From Cyanobacteria bacterium SBLK (GTDB lineage: Bacteria; Cyanobacteriota; Cyanobacteriia; Cyanobacteriales; Spirulinaceae): 64,000 bases of DNA. The notes beneath the pieces are model-generated. The model saw nothing but the letters and a program-made list of their open reading frames with translations, made no database searches and had not been told where the DNA came from. This document shows, in pieces, positions 46,308 through 58,200 of the stretch (the first letter of the stretch is position 1; each line of letters begins with the position of its first letter). The position numbers and the translations under genes are program-made. Location: contig JAGHZQ010000043.1 of assembly GCA_017746715.1 (NCBI GenBank), forward strand, positions 28,470-92,469, given 5' to 3'.

Positions 46308-48191
46308 CTAACTGACTAAAACATCCTGAATGGTTTTGTTATAAATAATCCGTCCGGGGGTCGTTTTAATATATTGAAAGCTATCTCCATTGGGCAATTC
46401 CCGGACTTTTCGCCATTGATAGTGGTGGACTTTACTGCCATCGGATTTTTCTTCGACTTCCATCACTTCATCCTTCTCTTTGGTTTCTACATCGCCGTTA
46501 TAACGCAGCCAGATATAAGCATGAATGTCTAACTGTCCTTGTTCGAAGGCTTGTAAAGCATCTTCCATCGAGGAAAAATATCGCCCCGCTCCTTTCTCGG
46601 GAATTTGCACCGCCGCATTTTCAGCAGTGAGATAGTAGCACCCCAATACCATATCCTGACTCGGCGCGACAATGGGTTTTCCCGTTGCTGGAGATAAAAT
46701 ATTGTGACAGGCAAGCATCAACAACCGCGCTTCTGCCTGCGCTTCTAAAGATAGCGGTACGTGAACTGCCATTTGGTCGCCGTCAAAGTCCGCATTAAAT
46801 GCCGGACAGACTAAAGGATGCAACTGAATGGCACGACCTTCGACTAAAATCGGTTCGAAGGCTTGAATTCCCAAACGGTGTAGCGTTGGAGCGCGATTGA
46901 GCATCACCGGATGTCCTGCAATCACTTCTTCGAGAACGTCCCACACCGATCCCTCGCCCCGTTGAATGAGCTTTTTCGCGGCTTTGATATTGTTAACCAA
47001 GCCACTTTTTATCAAGCGATGAATCACAAATGGTTGAAATAACTCGATCGCCATTTCCCTTGGCAAACCGCATTGATAAATTTTCAATTTCGGTCCGACC
47101 ACGATTACCGATCGCCCGGAATAATCTACCCGTTTTCCCAGCAGGTTTTGCCGAAAACGTCCCTGTTTCCCTTCAATGATATCCGACAGGGATTTGAGGG
47201 CGCGATTGTTCGCTCCTACTACCGTCCGTCCCCGCCGTCCGTTATCGATGAGGGCGTCGACGGCTTCTTGCAACATCCGCTTTTCATTGCGCACGATAAT
47301 TTCCGGGGCGAGGATCTCCTGCAAGCGAGCGAGGCGGTTATTGCGGTTAATCACCCGGCGATACAAGTCATTTAAGTCAGATGTGGCAAAACGTCCCCCA
47401 TCCAACTGCACCATCGGGCGCAAATCCGGCGGAATCACGGGGATTACCGTTAAAACCATCCATTCGGGTCGCGATCCCGTGGCGATGAAATTATCGATAA
47501 CCCGCAAGCGCTTGATCAATTTTGCTCGCTTTTGTCCTTTCGATCCGGCAATTTCTTCTCGTAGTTTTTCCGCTTCTGCTTCGAGGTCGATTTCTTCGAG
47601 CAGGCGTTGAATGGCTTCTGCGCCAATTCCTACCTCAATTCCCGTCAATTCGGCTTCTTCGGCATAAAGCTGCTCTTCCAACTCCAACCACTGATCTTCG
47701 GTTAAAAGTTGGCGTTTGGATAAATTGCTGGCGTTGCCGGGTTCGAGGACGACGTAGGCATTAAAGTAAACAATCTGCTCGACATCCCTTAAGGCCATAT
47801 CGAGCAAAATACTTAAGTAACTCGGAATTCCTTTTAGATACCAAACGTGAGTCACGGGAGCGGCGAGTTTAATAAAGCCCATGCGATGGCGGCGAACGCG
47901 AGACTCGGTGACTTCTACCCCACAGCGTTCGCAAACGATACCGCGATGGCGAACCCGCTTGTATTTGCCGCAGTGGCATTCCCAATCTTTCGCCGGTCCG
48001 AAGATTCGCTCGCAGAATAAGCCATCCATTTCCGGCTTGAGAGTTCGATAGTTAATCGTTTCTGGTTTGGTGACTTCCCCCACAATTTGAGAATTGGGAA
48101 GGGTGCGCTCTCCCCATTGGCGAATGCGATCGGGGGAAGCGAGACCGATTTTTACGTAGTCGAAACGCTGTTCGTTTTGATTTCTACTCAT
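46308..48191 (-). CDS. rpoC1: RNA polymerase gamma subunit (beta' N-terminal)
   Basis: The 627-residue N-terminal part of beta'. It contains the zinc finger [20 protein letters not shown] near residue 72, the [15 protein letters not shown] and [14 protein letters not shown] [18 protein letters not shown] blocks, and the catalytic magnesium loop [12 protein letters not shown]. Length is that of cyanobacterial RpoC1. It follows rpoB by 31 bp of GAATTAA repeats and precedes rpoC2 by 146 bp of G/T-rich repeat DNA. Confidence 0.98.
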   Translation of the reverse strand: MSRNQNEQRFDYVKIGLASPDRIRQWGERTLPNSQIVGEVTKPETINYRTLKPEMDGLFCERIFGPAKDWECHCGKYKRVRHRGIVCERCGVEVTESRVRRHRMGFIKLAAPVTHVWYLKGIPSYLSILLDMALRDVEQIVYFNAYVVLEPGNASNLSKRQLLTEDQWLELEEQLYAEEAELTGIEVGIGAEAIQRLLEEIDLEAEAEKLREEIAGSKGQKRAKLIKRLRVIDNFIATGSRPEWMVLTVIPVIPPDLRPMVQLDGGRFATSDLNDLYRRVINRNNRLARLQEILAPEIIVRNEKRMLQEAVDALIDNGRRGRTVVGANNRALKSLSDIIEGKQGRFRQNLLGKRVDYSGRSVIVVGPKLKIYQCGLPREMAIELFQPFVIHRLIKSGLVNNIKAAKKLIQRGEGSVWDVLEEVIAGHPVMLNRAPTLHRLGIQAFEPILVEGRAIQLHPLVCPAFNADFDGDQMAVHVPLSLEAQAEARLLMLACHNILSPATGKPIVAPSQDMVLGCYYLTAENAAVQIPEKGAGRYFSSMEDALQAFEQGQLDIHAYIWLRYNGDVETKEKDEVMEVEEKSDGSKVHHYQWRKVRELPNGDSFQYIKTTPGRIIYNKTIQDVLVS

Positions 48192-48222
48192 TGAGAATTA
48201 AGAATTAAGAATTGAGAATTGA

Positions 48223-51200
48223 TTAAGCTTCGTCTTCTTGGAGTTCTTCGCTGCTGAGGGATTCGTAAGTAGGACGAGAGGGGGCGCGGCGGCGATCGCC
48301 ATCGGCCATTAAGTCTACTTCCATATCTTGGCTGCTGCCATCGGCGGAAGAATCGACTTTGTGCACGGCAATATCCAAACCTAGAGATTGCAGTTCTCGC
48401 ATGAGAACCTTGAAAGATTCTGGGGTGCCGGGACGAGGAATGGGCTTGCCTTTGACGATCGCGTTTAAGGCTTCGTTCCGTCCCTGCATGTCGTCGGATT
48501 TGACGGTGAGCAACTCTTGCAAAATATAGGCAGCACCGTAGGCTTCCAAGGCCCAAACTTCCATTTCGCCAAAGCGCTGTCCGCCTTGCTGTGCCTTTCC
48601 CCCGAGGGGCTGCTGGGTGACCAAACTGTAAGGTCCGGTGGAACGGGCGTGAATTTTGTCATCTACGAGGTGAACCAATTTCAACATATAGGCAATGCCC
48701 ACCGTCACCGGGCGATCGAAGGGTTCTCCCGTGCGTCCGTCGTAAACTTGGATTTTTCCGGGGTTCTGTTCGCTAAATGCCCACTTTTTCCCCGGTCTTT
48801 CGCTGCCTTCTTTGAGTTTGGCGTGAACGGATTCCCGGGATTTTTCCTCGCCGTACATTTCGTCAAAGGGGGTGGTTTTGAAGCGCAATCCCAAATTTTC
48901 TCCCGCCCAGCCCAATAAGCACTCAAAGACTTGACCGACATTCATCCGCGAGGGAACTCCCAAAGGATTCAAAACAATATCCACCGCGCGACCGTCGGGA
49001 AGGTAGGGCATGTCTTCCACTGGCAAAATCCGCGAGATAATGCCTTTATTGCCGTGACGGCCTGCCATTTTATCCCCCACTTGAATCTTGCGTTTCTGAG
49101 CGACATAGACCCGCACCACCATATTGGCACCGGGGGGAAGTTCGTCTCCTTGTTCCCGCGTAAACACCCGCACGTCTACCACGCGCCCTTTTTCTCCATT
49201 GGGAACCCGCAGGGAATTATCCCGTACGTCTCGGGCTTTTTCCCCGAAGATCGCTCGCAGCAGTTTTTCTTCGGGGGGCTGATCGGATTCTCCTTTCGGG
49301 GTGACTTTCCCCACGAGGATATCTCCGGCTTCTACCCAAGCCCCGATGCGAATGATACCCCGTTCGTCCAATTGGCGCAGGGAGTCTTCTCCGACGTTGG
49401 GGATTTCTCGCGTAATTTCTTCGGGTCCGAGTTTGGTTTGTCGTGCTTCGATCTCGTATTTCTCGATGTGAATGCTGGTATAAACGTCATCGATGACCAA
49501 GCGTTCGCTGATGAGAATGGCATCTTCGTAGTTGTAGCCCTCCCAAGGCATATAGGCAACCACGATGTTTTGACCGAGGGCAATTTCTCCCCCTTCGGTG
49601 GCGGAGCCGTCAGCCAGCACTTGACCGGGGACGACATCTTCTCCTTGATAAACTAAAGGACGCTGATTCAAACAGGTATCTTGGTTGGAGCGCTGATATT
49701 TTTGGATTTCGTATTCGATGCAGTCCCCGTATTTGGCCCTAAATTGGGCATAATCTTTCCGTTTGAGTTCGTCGTATTCGCGAATGTCGAATTTATAGTT
49801 TTCGTCGCCTTCGATGCCGCCGTCCATACTGGCTTTGACGTTGGATTTGACGATGATGCGGGTGGCCTCCACGTACACGGCAACTCCGGGGGTGCGGCAC
49901 ACCACAACCATCCCGGAATCTCGAGCGGCTTGGGCTTCTAAGCCGGTTCCCACTAGAGGACGTTCCGGACGCAATAATGGTACTGCTTGGCGCTGCATAT
50001 TCGACCCCATGAGGGCGCGGTTGGCATCGTCGTGTTCGAGGAACGGAATCAAGGAGGTGGCAACGGAGACGATTTGTACGGGGGAAACGGCGACGTAATC
50101 CACCTGTTTGGGGGGGGTGGTAGAAAATTCTTGGCGATAGCGTACGGGAATGCGATCGCTGGTGATATAGCCTTCTTCGTCTGTGGCTACATCTCCTGGA
50201 GCAACCCGCAAATCGTCTTCTTGGTCGGCGGTGAGGTATTCGGGGGGGCGATCGAGCAATACTCGCCCGTCTTCAACTTTATAGTAAGGGGTTTCGATAA
50301 AACCGTATTCGTTGACGCGAGCGTAAGTTGCTAAAGAACCAATCAGCCCGGCGTTGGGACCTTCTGGGGTTTCCACCGGACAAATCCGTCCGTAGTGAGA
50401 GGGGTGAATGTCGCGTACGGCAAAGCCCGCCCGCTCTCGCGTCAAACCTCCGGGCCCGAGGGCGCTCAAACGGCGCTTGTGGGTCAATTCCGCGAGGGGA
50501 TTGGTTTGATCCATGAATTGGGACAATTGCGAGGAGCCGAAAAATTCTTTAATGGCGGCAACTAGGGGCTTGGGATTAACCAACGATGCAGGGGTGAGAG
50601 CGTTGGATTCGCTGACGGTCATCCGTTCTCTGATGATGCGTTCTAGGCGGTTGAGACCAACCCGCACCTGATTTTGCAGCAATTCTCCCACCGATCGCAC
50701 CCGACGGTTGCCCAAGTGGTCGATGTCGTCGGTTTGACCGATATCGAATTCGAGGTTAATTAAATAGTCGATCGCCGTGAGAATATCCCGCGAGGTCAGC
50801 ACGCGAATATTATCGGCAATGTTCAGGCGCAATTTTTTGTTGAGCTTGTAACGCCCGACTTTGCCCAAGTCGTAGCGCTTGTTATCGAAGAAGCGCGACT
50901 CGAGTAATTGTTTCCCGCCGTTTACGGTGGGAGGTTCCCCGGGTCGCAGTTTTTTATAGAGTTCCATCAAGGCTTCTTCTTCACTGGGATCTCCTTCTTT
51001 ATCAAGGGTTTTTTGATAGTAATCCGGATGGCGCAGGGCATCGAGAATTTCTCCCGTAGACAGGCCAATTGCTTTGAGGAGGACTTGGGCGGAAAGTTTG
51101 CGGGTTTTGTCGATACGAACCCACACCAATCCATTTTTGTCCGTCTCGAATTTCAACCATGCCCCTCGGTTGGGGATCAAGGAGGCAGAATAGGTGCGGC

Positions 51201-51618
51201 GACCGTTCTTATCGGTTTCCGATTTGTAATAAACTCCCGGCGATCGCACGATTTGATTGACGATCACCCGCTCTGCCCCGTTAATGATAAACGTGCCGCG
51301 ATCGGTCATCAGGGGCAGGTCGCCGATGAAAACCTCTTGCTCTTTCATCGTGCCGTTTTCTTTATCGAGCAAGCGGGTGGGAACGTACATCTGGACCGAA
51401 TAGCTTGCATCTCGCCGCTTGGCTTCATCGACATCGTATTTGGGAGAATGGAGCTTGTAATCTTGACCGATAAAGTGCAGTTCGAGTTTGCCCGTGTAAT
51501 CGGTAATGGGAGAGAAACTGTTGAGTTCTTCAATCAATCCGGTTTCTAAGAACCAACGAAAACTCGATCGCTGAATGGCAATAAAATCGGGCAGGAGATG
51601 ATGGGTGAGTTCGCTCAT
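48223..51618 (-). CDS. rpoB: RNA polymerase beta subunit
   Basis: A 1131-residue beta subunit. Landmarks include the rifampicin-pocket segment ([31 protein letters not shown] over residues 365-395, with [18 protein letters not shown]), [32 protein letters not shown], and the late [15 protein letters not shown]. The start [20 protein letters not shown] matches the family. The length is close to other cyanobacterial RpoB proteins. The gene begins 92 bp after tatD, with which it shares direction. Confidence 0.98.
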   Translation of the reverse strand: MSELTHHLLPDFIAIQRSSFRWFLETGLIEELNSFSPITDYTGKLELHFIGQDYKLHSPKYDVDEAKRRDASYSVQMYVPTRLLDKENGTMKEQEVFIGDLPLMTDRGTFIINGAERVIVNQIVRSPGVYYKSETDKNGRRTYSASLIPNRGAWLKFETDKNGLVWVRIDKTRKLSAQVLLKAIGLSTGEILDALRHPDYYQKTLDKEGDPSEEEALMELYKKLRPGEPPTVNGGKQLLESRFFDNKRYDLGKVGRYKLNKKLRLNIADNIRVLTSRDILTAIDYLINLEFDIGQTDDIDHLGNRRVRSVGELLQNQVRVGLNRLERIIRERMTVSESNALTPASLVNPKPLVAAIKEFFGSSQLSQFMDQTNPLAELTHKRRLSALGPGGLTRERAGFAVRDIHPSHYGRICPVETPEGPNAGLIGSLATYARVNEYGFIETPYYKVEDGRVLLDRPPEYLTADQEDDLRVAPGDVATDEEGYITSDRIPVRYRQEFSTTPPKQVDYVAVSPVQIVSVATSLIPFLEHDDANRALMGSNMQRQAVPLLRPERPLVGTGLEAQAARDSGMVVVCRTPGVAVYVEATRIIVKSNVKASMDGGIEGDENYKFDIREYDELKRKDYAQFRAKYGDCIEYEIQKYQRSNQDTCLNQRPLVYQGEDVVPGQVLADGSATEGGEIALGQNIVVAYMPWEGYNYEDAILISERLVIDDVYTSIHIEKYEIEARQTKLGPEEITREIPNVGEDSLRQLDERGIIRIGAWVEAGDILVGKVTPKGESDQPPEEKLLRAIFGEKARDVRDNSLRVPNGEKGRVVDVRVFTREQGDELPPGANMVVRVYVAQKRKIQVGDKMAGRHGNKGIISRILPVEDMPYLPDGRAVDIVLNPLGVPSRMNVGQVFECLLGWAGENLGLRFKTTPFDEMYGEEKSRESVHAKLKEGSERPGKKWAFSEQNPGKIQVYDGRTGEPFDRPVTVGIAYMLKLVHLVDDKIHARSTGPYSLVTQQPLGGKAQQGGQRFGEMEVWALEAYGAAYILQELLTVKSDDMQGRNEALNAIVKGKPIPRPGTPESFKVLMRELQSLGLDIAVHKVDSSADGSSQDMEVDLMADGDRRRAPSRPTYESLSSEELQEDEA

Positions 51619-51710
51619 GGAAGGGAGTAGGGAATAGGGAATCGGAAATTTAACGTTTCTATAAGGAGTGGCTGTGAGGGATTAGACGCCAAACCACTAA
51701 CAACCAACAA

Positions 51711-52502
51711 CTAAATAGTTAAATTAAAAAGATCGCAAGCATTTTCTGTAGTTTGTCGGGCTAAGGTTTCGAGGTCGCATTGGCGGAGTTTTGCCAGTTC
51801 TTCAGCGACGTAGCGAACGAAAGCGGGTTCGTTGCGCTTTCCTCGCTTGGGAATGGGGGCGAGAAAAGGACAATCGGTTTCGATTAGCAGGCGATCGCTC
51901 GGAACTATCCGGGCAGATTGCTTGACGGTTTCGGCTTTCTTAAAGGTGACGATACCGCTGAAACTAATATAAAACCCCAAATCGAGAAACCATTGGGTCT
52001 CTTCGGGGGTTCCGCTCCAGCAGTGCATTACGCCTCTTATGGGTTTTCGAGCTGGATTTTTATCTCGATTGATTTTCTCCATTAATTCTCGCAATGACGC
52101 TGCTGCATCGCGACAGTGAACGATAACTGGAAGATCGAGTGCTACTGCCAGTTCGAGCTGCGCTTGGCAGACCGATTTTTGCTGTTGTTGGTTTTCGGCT
52201 TTATAAAAATCCAAACCCAGTTCCCCTATGGCAACAACTCGCGGATCGGAAATTGCGAGGGTGCGAATTTCAACCTGCGAGTTTGCGTGCCATTTATGAG
52301 CGTCTAATGGATGTAAGCCCACGGAAAAGGAAAGATTTCCCAAGCGATCGGCCAGCGATCGCGTTGCGGGAAATTCCCCGGGTTCGACGCAAGAATGGAT
52401 GAGTTGGATGACTCCAGCCTCTTGCCAACGGGTTTGCAGGGCATCTAAATCTTCTCGAAACGTATCAAAATTGAGATGAACGTGGGTATCGATTAATTGC
52501 AT
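51711..52502 (-). CDS. tatD: TatD-family metal-dependent deoxyribonuclease
   Basis: A 263-residue TIM-barrel hydrolase. Metal and catalytic residues are seen in DTHVHLN at the start, [25 protein letters not shown] and ETDCPFLAP. TatD-type enzymes are 3'-5' exonucleases or DNA-repair related phosphodiesterases. The ATG at 52502 ([11 protein letters not shown]) matches the family; a start at 52541 would add 13 unlikely residues. It stands between rpsT and rpoB, an arrangement shared by many cyanobacteria. Confidence 0.93.
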   Translation of the reverse strand: MQLIDTHVHLNFDTFREDLDALQTRWQEAGVIQLIHSCVEPGEFPATRSLADRLGNLSFSVGLHPLDAHKWHANSQVEIRTLAISDPRVVAIGELGLDFYKAENQQQQKSVCQAQLELAVALDLPVIVHCRDAAASLRELMEKINRDKNPARKPIRGVMHCWSGTPEETQWFLDLGFYISFSGIVTFKKAETVKQSARIVPSDRLLIETDCPFLAPIPKRGKRNEPAFVRYVAEELAKLRQCDLETLARQTTENACDLFNLTI

Positions 52503-52651
52503 TGAAACCCGTTTTAAGAATAAATTCGTTCGAGTCGCCAAGGTCGCGTTGGGGAAAAAATTAATTTTTCTCCTATCGGGGAACGATACCGGAGGGCGAG
52601 ATGCGAGATGAAATCTTCATCTTTATCGTATCTTTTTTACCGCATTTTTTT

Positions 52652-53328
<677 letters not shown>

Positions 53329-54633
53329 ATGCTGCGAATCATCACCGAACCAACTGAGGCTAAAACCGAACTGGAGCGCATCAGCCGTCGCACATCGGAT
53401 GGTGGCGGGACGCTACCCCAAGAAGCGGCAGTACGGGAAATTATCCAAACCGTGAGGCGGGATGGCGATCGCGCTTTGCTCGATTATACGGAAAAATTTG
53501 ATAAGCAAACTTTAAATGTAGAGCAACTGCGAGTCAGTGGCTCGGAATTGGATGCAGCTTATCAACAAGTTTCAAAAGAGTTGCTCGAGGCGATCGCCTT
53601 AGCCAGTCGCCAGATTGAAGCCTTTCACCGCCAGCGCGTTCCCAAATCTTGGGTGCATTTTGGGGAAGACGAGATCGTTTTAGGCAAGCGCTACCATCCC
53701 GTCGATCGAGCGGGCTTATATATTCCGGGGGGACGGGCAGCCTATCCGAGTACGGTACTGATGAACGCAATTCCGGCTAAAGTCGCGAAAGTCCCTCGCA
53801 TTGCGATCGTGACACCTCCTGCGGAAGAAGGGAAAATAACCCCCGCCGTTTTGGTGGCAGCCCAAGAGGCGGGAGTAACGGAAATTTATCGCGTGGGGGG
53901 GGCACAGGCGATTGCGGCATTGGCTTACGGCACTCAAACCATCCCCAAGGTCGATGTCATTACGGGCCCTGGAAATATTTATGTCACCCTCGCAAAAAAA
54001 ATGGTTTATGGGACGGTGGGGATTGATTCCTTAGCCGGTCCTTCGGAAGTGTTGATTATTGCCGATCGCCATGCCAACCCCGTCCACGTGGCGGCGGATT
54101 TGCTGGCGCAGGCAGAACACGATCCCCTCGCGGCGGCAATTTTACTCACCCCCGATGAGGGATTGGCACAACAAGTCAAATTAGCAGTCGAAGAACAATT
54201 AGAACATCATCCCCGTCGAATTTTAACGGAAAAGGCGATCGCCCATTACGGCTTAATCGTTATTGTCGATTCTCTAGAAACGGCGGCTTATTACTCCAAT
54301 CTCTTTGCACCAGAACATTTAGAGCTAGAAATTGCCGACCCTTGGAGCTTGCTCGATCGCATTCGTCACGCGGGAGCAATTTTCCTCGGCAATTCTACCC
54401 CTGAAGCCGTGGGAGATTATTTAGCCGGGCCCAATCATACCCTACCTACATCTGGAGCAGCACGGTACGCTTCTGCGTTAGGGGTAGAAACATTTATAAA
54501 ACATTCGAGTCTCATTCAATATTCCGAAACGGCATTGAGTAAGGTTTCTCGAGCGATTCAAACGCTCGCCGATGCAGAAGGTTTGCATTCTCATGCCGAG
54601 TCGGTGCGCTTGCGTATGGAAGAAGAGAGTTAG
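53329..54633 (+). CDS. hisD: Histidinol dehydrogenase
   Basis: A 434-residue zinc enzyme that performs the last two oxidations of histidine synthesis with NAD+. Family blocks include YHPVDRAGLYIPGG, VITGPGNIYVTLAKK, GIDSLAGPSEVLI and the metal-binding QAEHDPLA, with the C-terminal LFAPEHLEL and GPNHTLPTSGAARYASALG. The length is standard. It is isolated, as his genes usually are in cyanobacteria. A strong hairpin follows at 54684. Confidence 0.97.
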   Translation: MLRIITEPTEAKTELERISRRTSDGGGTLPQEAAVREIIQTVRRDGDRALLDYTEKFDKQTLNVEQLRVSGSELDAAYQQVSKELLEAIALASRQIEAFHRQRVPKSWVHFGEDEIVLGKRYHPVDRAGLYIPGGRAAYPSTVLMNAIPAKVAKVPRIAIVTPPAEEGKITPAVLVAAQEAGVTEIYRVGGAQAIAALAYGTQTIPKVDVITGPGNIYVTLAKKMVYGTVGIDSLAGPSEVLIIADRHANPVHVAADLLAQAEHDPLAAAILLTPDEGLAQQVKLAVEEQLEHHPRRILTEKAIAHYGLIVIVDSLETAAYYSNLFAPEHLELEIADPWSLLDRIRHAGAIFLGNSTPEAVGDYLAGPNHTLPTSGAARYASALGVETFIKHSSLIQYSETALSKVSRAIQTLADAEGLHSHAESVRLRMEEES

Positions 54634-55233
54634 CACATTTTTCAAATCATTATTATCAAATCTCTCTACATTAGAGGAGAGTAAATTGATTCGCTTATCT
54701 GAAGTTGATAGGTGAATCAATTGCGTTGAAAGCATTTTCAAATTTTTTCTAACATTTGTACCTCTCTATAGCTTCTGTTGCGATCGGAAGGATACACAAA
54801 GTCTCATGCCAACACTTAAGCATATTTGCTCTTGATATCTCTCTATAGCTTCTGTTTTGCATCGAAGTTACTTCTATCGATATACACGGAGTTTTATCCC
54901 AACACTTAAGCATATTTGCTGAAGACATCGTACTTTATTCTCGCAATTATCCTTCAAAAAATCTCGTGACTTTAAAAGTAATTCACTCGATCTTATCTAT
55001 TCTTTTTCTGAATTTATTTTATTGAAAAAATATCGATCTCTTGATTTAAACCTTGTATTTCCTCGAAACAAAGCTATTTTTTCTCTTTTCTTCATATTAA
55101 ATTTAAAAATTGATGTTTTTTTAAAGATTCTGTAAAAGATGTTTTTTCTCGTAGATTTTATCCGGATAGCATCGCTAAAACGAGTTAAGCGAATTAACGG
55201 AAAATACTGGTATAACGATCGGAAATTTTGACA
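54634..55233. other. 600-bp non-coding region before the autotransporter gene
   Basis: No gene is visible. A 16-bp stem with two G-U pairs (54684-54699 with 54707-54722, 7-nt loop) follows hisD. Then comes a duplicated unit, 54762-54830 and 54839-54920, sharing CTCTCTATAGCTTCTGTT and the 22-bp block starting CCAACACTTAAG at 54809 and 54899. The last 300 bp are A/T-rich and may carry the promoter and a long leader of the next gene. Confidence 0.7.
54762..54920. repeat. Two-copy direct repeat of about 75 bp
   Basis: Copies at 54762-54830 and 54839-54920. They begin with an identical 18-bp CTCTCTATAG... block and end in an identical 22-bp block (54809-54830, 54899-54920); the middles differ and copy 2 is 13 bp longer. 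Confidence 0.85.
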
Positions 55234-58200
55234 ATGCCAAAGAAATTAGCTCCCTTAGCCTTTGCCGGAATTACCCTGACTCCACTCCTGACGATCGCGG
55301 ATTCAAGTCGAGCAGACAATACGCGAGAAGGAGCAGAGCCAGAAATTGTTAGCGATCGAGATAATGGACGAGAAACGCGCATTCAACCCAAAGATGTAGC
55401 GGCTGCATCCCCTCCAGAGTCTTTGGATGTCAAAGAACAATTTTCGACCCCCGCAAGAACCCTAGAAGATGCACCTTGGTTATTGGATTCTATGACTCCC
55501 ACCGTAGAATTTAGCGAGAGTCGCGATGGGCAAAGCGATCTCCCTGCTCCATCGTCAACTGCATCCCCAGAAACCACGCCCATTGAATTTACGCCGCGCT
55601 TTGGGGCAAGTTATGGAACATCCGATGGGGGAGTCGGCGCATTAAGCAGCATTTCTGGATTTCTCCCCCTACAAACTTCACCCTATGATTTATTTTTTCT
55701 GGAGGGAAATTGGCGTTTTGAGGATGGCAATAGCGATCGCCTCGAGGGAATTTCGGCAGTTTTGGGTTATCGAACTTTTGCCTCGAAAGGCGATCGCGTT
55801 TGGGGAGGATATGTCGCCTATGACAAGCGGACGACCAATTTTAGCGTTTTCCATCAGTTGGGTTTGGGCTTTGAAACCCTAGGAGATGTCGATTTTCGCG
55901 TCAATGGCTATATTCCCCTCGGGCAAAGCCGCAATCTATATGGGACGAATTCTTTTGAAAGCATCACGCGAACTTCCGATCTTTACTTCCGCGATCGCTA
56001 TCTGTCCTACGATACGTTGCGAATTTCTGGAGAAAATCGTTTCTACGAAGTGGCTTTAGGAGGGCTTGATGCGGAATTAGGGGTTAAACTGCTCTCCTTT
56101 GGCAGACCCGATAACGATCTGCGCTTATATGGCGGGACTTATTATTACAGTGGCGAAGGCATCGCGCCAACGTGGGGATGGCGAGCGAGACTCGAGGCAC
56201 GCCCGACAGATGTTTTAAATATCGGCTTATCCTTACAACAAGACGATCTATTTGGCACAAATCTTGTTTTCAATATTGGCGCAAACTTTCCCAGCCATCG
56301 CCGCAAGCGAAAACTCAAAGATAACGAAACCAACTTACCGCGTTTGGCCGATACAGTCCGTCGCAATTCTACCATTGCCACAACATCCGATACGGAAAGC
56401 GAACTCACCGTTCGAGAGGAACAAGTTCTCGCCAAAAATCCCGAAACTGGAGAACCGTGGGTATTTCGCCACGTAACTTTAGGGGCAACGGGAGGCGATG
56501 GTACGTTTGAGAATCCCTTCGGTACCGTGCAAGATGGATTAGATACATCTGTTTCTGATGGCAACTATATCGTTTATGTCGATATTGGCGCAAATCCGGA
56601 TATACCGGGCTTTAGCATTCCCGATCGCGTTCAAGTTCTCTCTCGCGGTCCGGTTCAGTCTCTCGATACCATTCAGTTCGGGACTTTGCAAATTCCCCTC
56701 TCGGGAACGGGTCAATATCCGACAGTTCGCGGGACGACCACCGCAACCGGTCCTTTAACCGGAATGGTCGCACTGGGTAATTATTCGACGCTTTCGGGTT
56801 TTGAGATTCAAGCGGATGGGAACAATGGTATTATCGGTCATAATATTGTCAAAGCGATCGCTCGAGATAATCGAATATTTAATGGCGATCGTGGGGTTTA
56901 TCTTCAAGGAGATGGGGCAACGAGTAGCTTAACCCTGTTAAGAGCGGAAATTAGCGATATGATGCAGCAGGGTATCTTTTTAGAAGCACTTAATGGTGGA
57001 GCGATTGCAGAAACCACAATTACAGACGTGCAAATTGCCAATAGCGATCGCGGCGTTCACCTTCACGGAGATAATGCAGCGGGTAACGTGGATATTGTTA
57101 ATATTTCCATCAACGATATCGTACAGCAAGCTATCTTTTTAGAAGCACTTCATGGTGGAGTAGCAGAGGCAACGGTTACCAATGCTCAAATTGCCAATAG
57201 CGATCGCGGCATTCATCTTTCTGGAGACCAAGCAACCAGTCGTATTAATGTTTCTGATATTTCCATTAACAATACGACGCAACAGGCTGTTTTTTTAGAG
57301 TCTGGGAATGAAGGAGCGACAGAGGCAACGGTTACCAATGCTCAAATTGCCAATAGCGATCGCGGCATTCATCTTTCTGGAGACCAAGCAACCAGTCGTA
57401 TTAATGTCTCTGATGTCTCCATTGATAGTACGATGCAGCAAGCCATCTTGTTAGAGGCAGCCAATGAAGGAGTGGCAGAGGCAAGCGTTGCAGACGTGCA
57501 AATTGCTAATAGCGATCGCGGCCTTCACCTTCAAGGAGACCAAGCAACGGGTCGGGTTGATGTTGCGCGCGTTACCATCAGCGAGACCCTACAACAAGCT
57601 ATCTTGTTAGAGGCAACCAATGAAGGAGAAGCAGAGGCAACCATTGAAGACGTGCAAATTGCCAATAGCGATCGCGGCCTTCACCTTCAAGGAGACCAAG
57701 CAACGGGTCGGGTTGATGTTGCGCGCGTTACCATCAGCGAGACCCTACAACAAGCTATCTTGTTAGAGGCAGCGAATAAAGGAGAGGCAGAGGCAACCAT
57801 TGCAGACGTGAAAATTACCAATAGCGATCGCGGTATTCACCTTCAAGGAGACCAAGCAACGGGTCATCTTAATGTCTCTGATGTTTCCATTAACAATACA
57901 ACGCAGCAAGCAATATTTTTAGAAGTCTTGAATAGCGGCGAAATTTCTAATTCGAGCATTGCCAATATCCAAATTTTGAATGCCGATCGCGGCATTCACC
58001 TTTTGGGAGATAGTGGGGTAGGGAGCATAAATATTACGAATGCTTTTGTGAACAATAATACCCGAGAAGGCATCCTTTTAGAAGCCATTCAAGGCGGTGA
58101 AATTGCTCCGAGTACCGTGCGCGATAGTATTATCTCTGATGCTGCAAGCGGTTTAGCCCTACTTGTTGATAATGGTACGGGAAGTGTGAACTTGCTCAAC

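Noticed and set aside
48931..51549. Long plus-strand frames of 213-241 codons opposite rpoB
   Set aside because: They lie wholly inside a fully conserved gene and show no domain; shadows of the high-GC antisense frame.
56875..58138. Regular 156-bp repeats considered as a CRISPR array
   Set aside because: Repeats are contiguous and in frame, without unique spacers; they encode protein.
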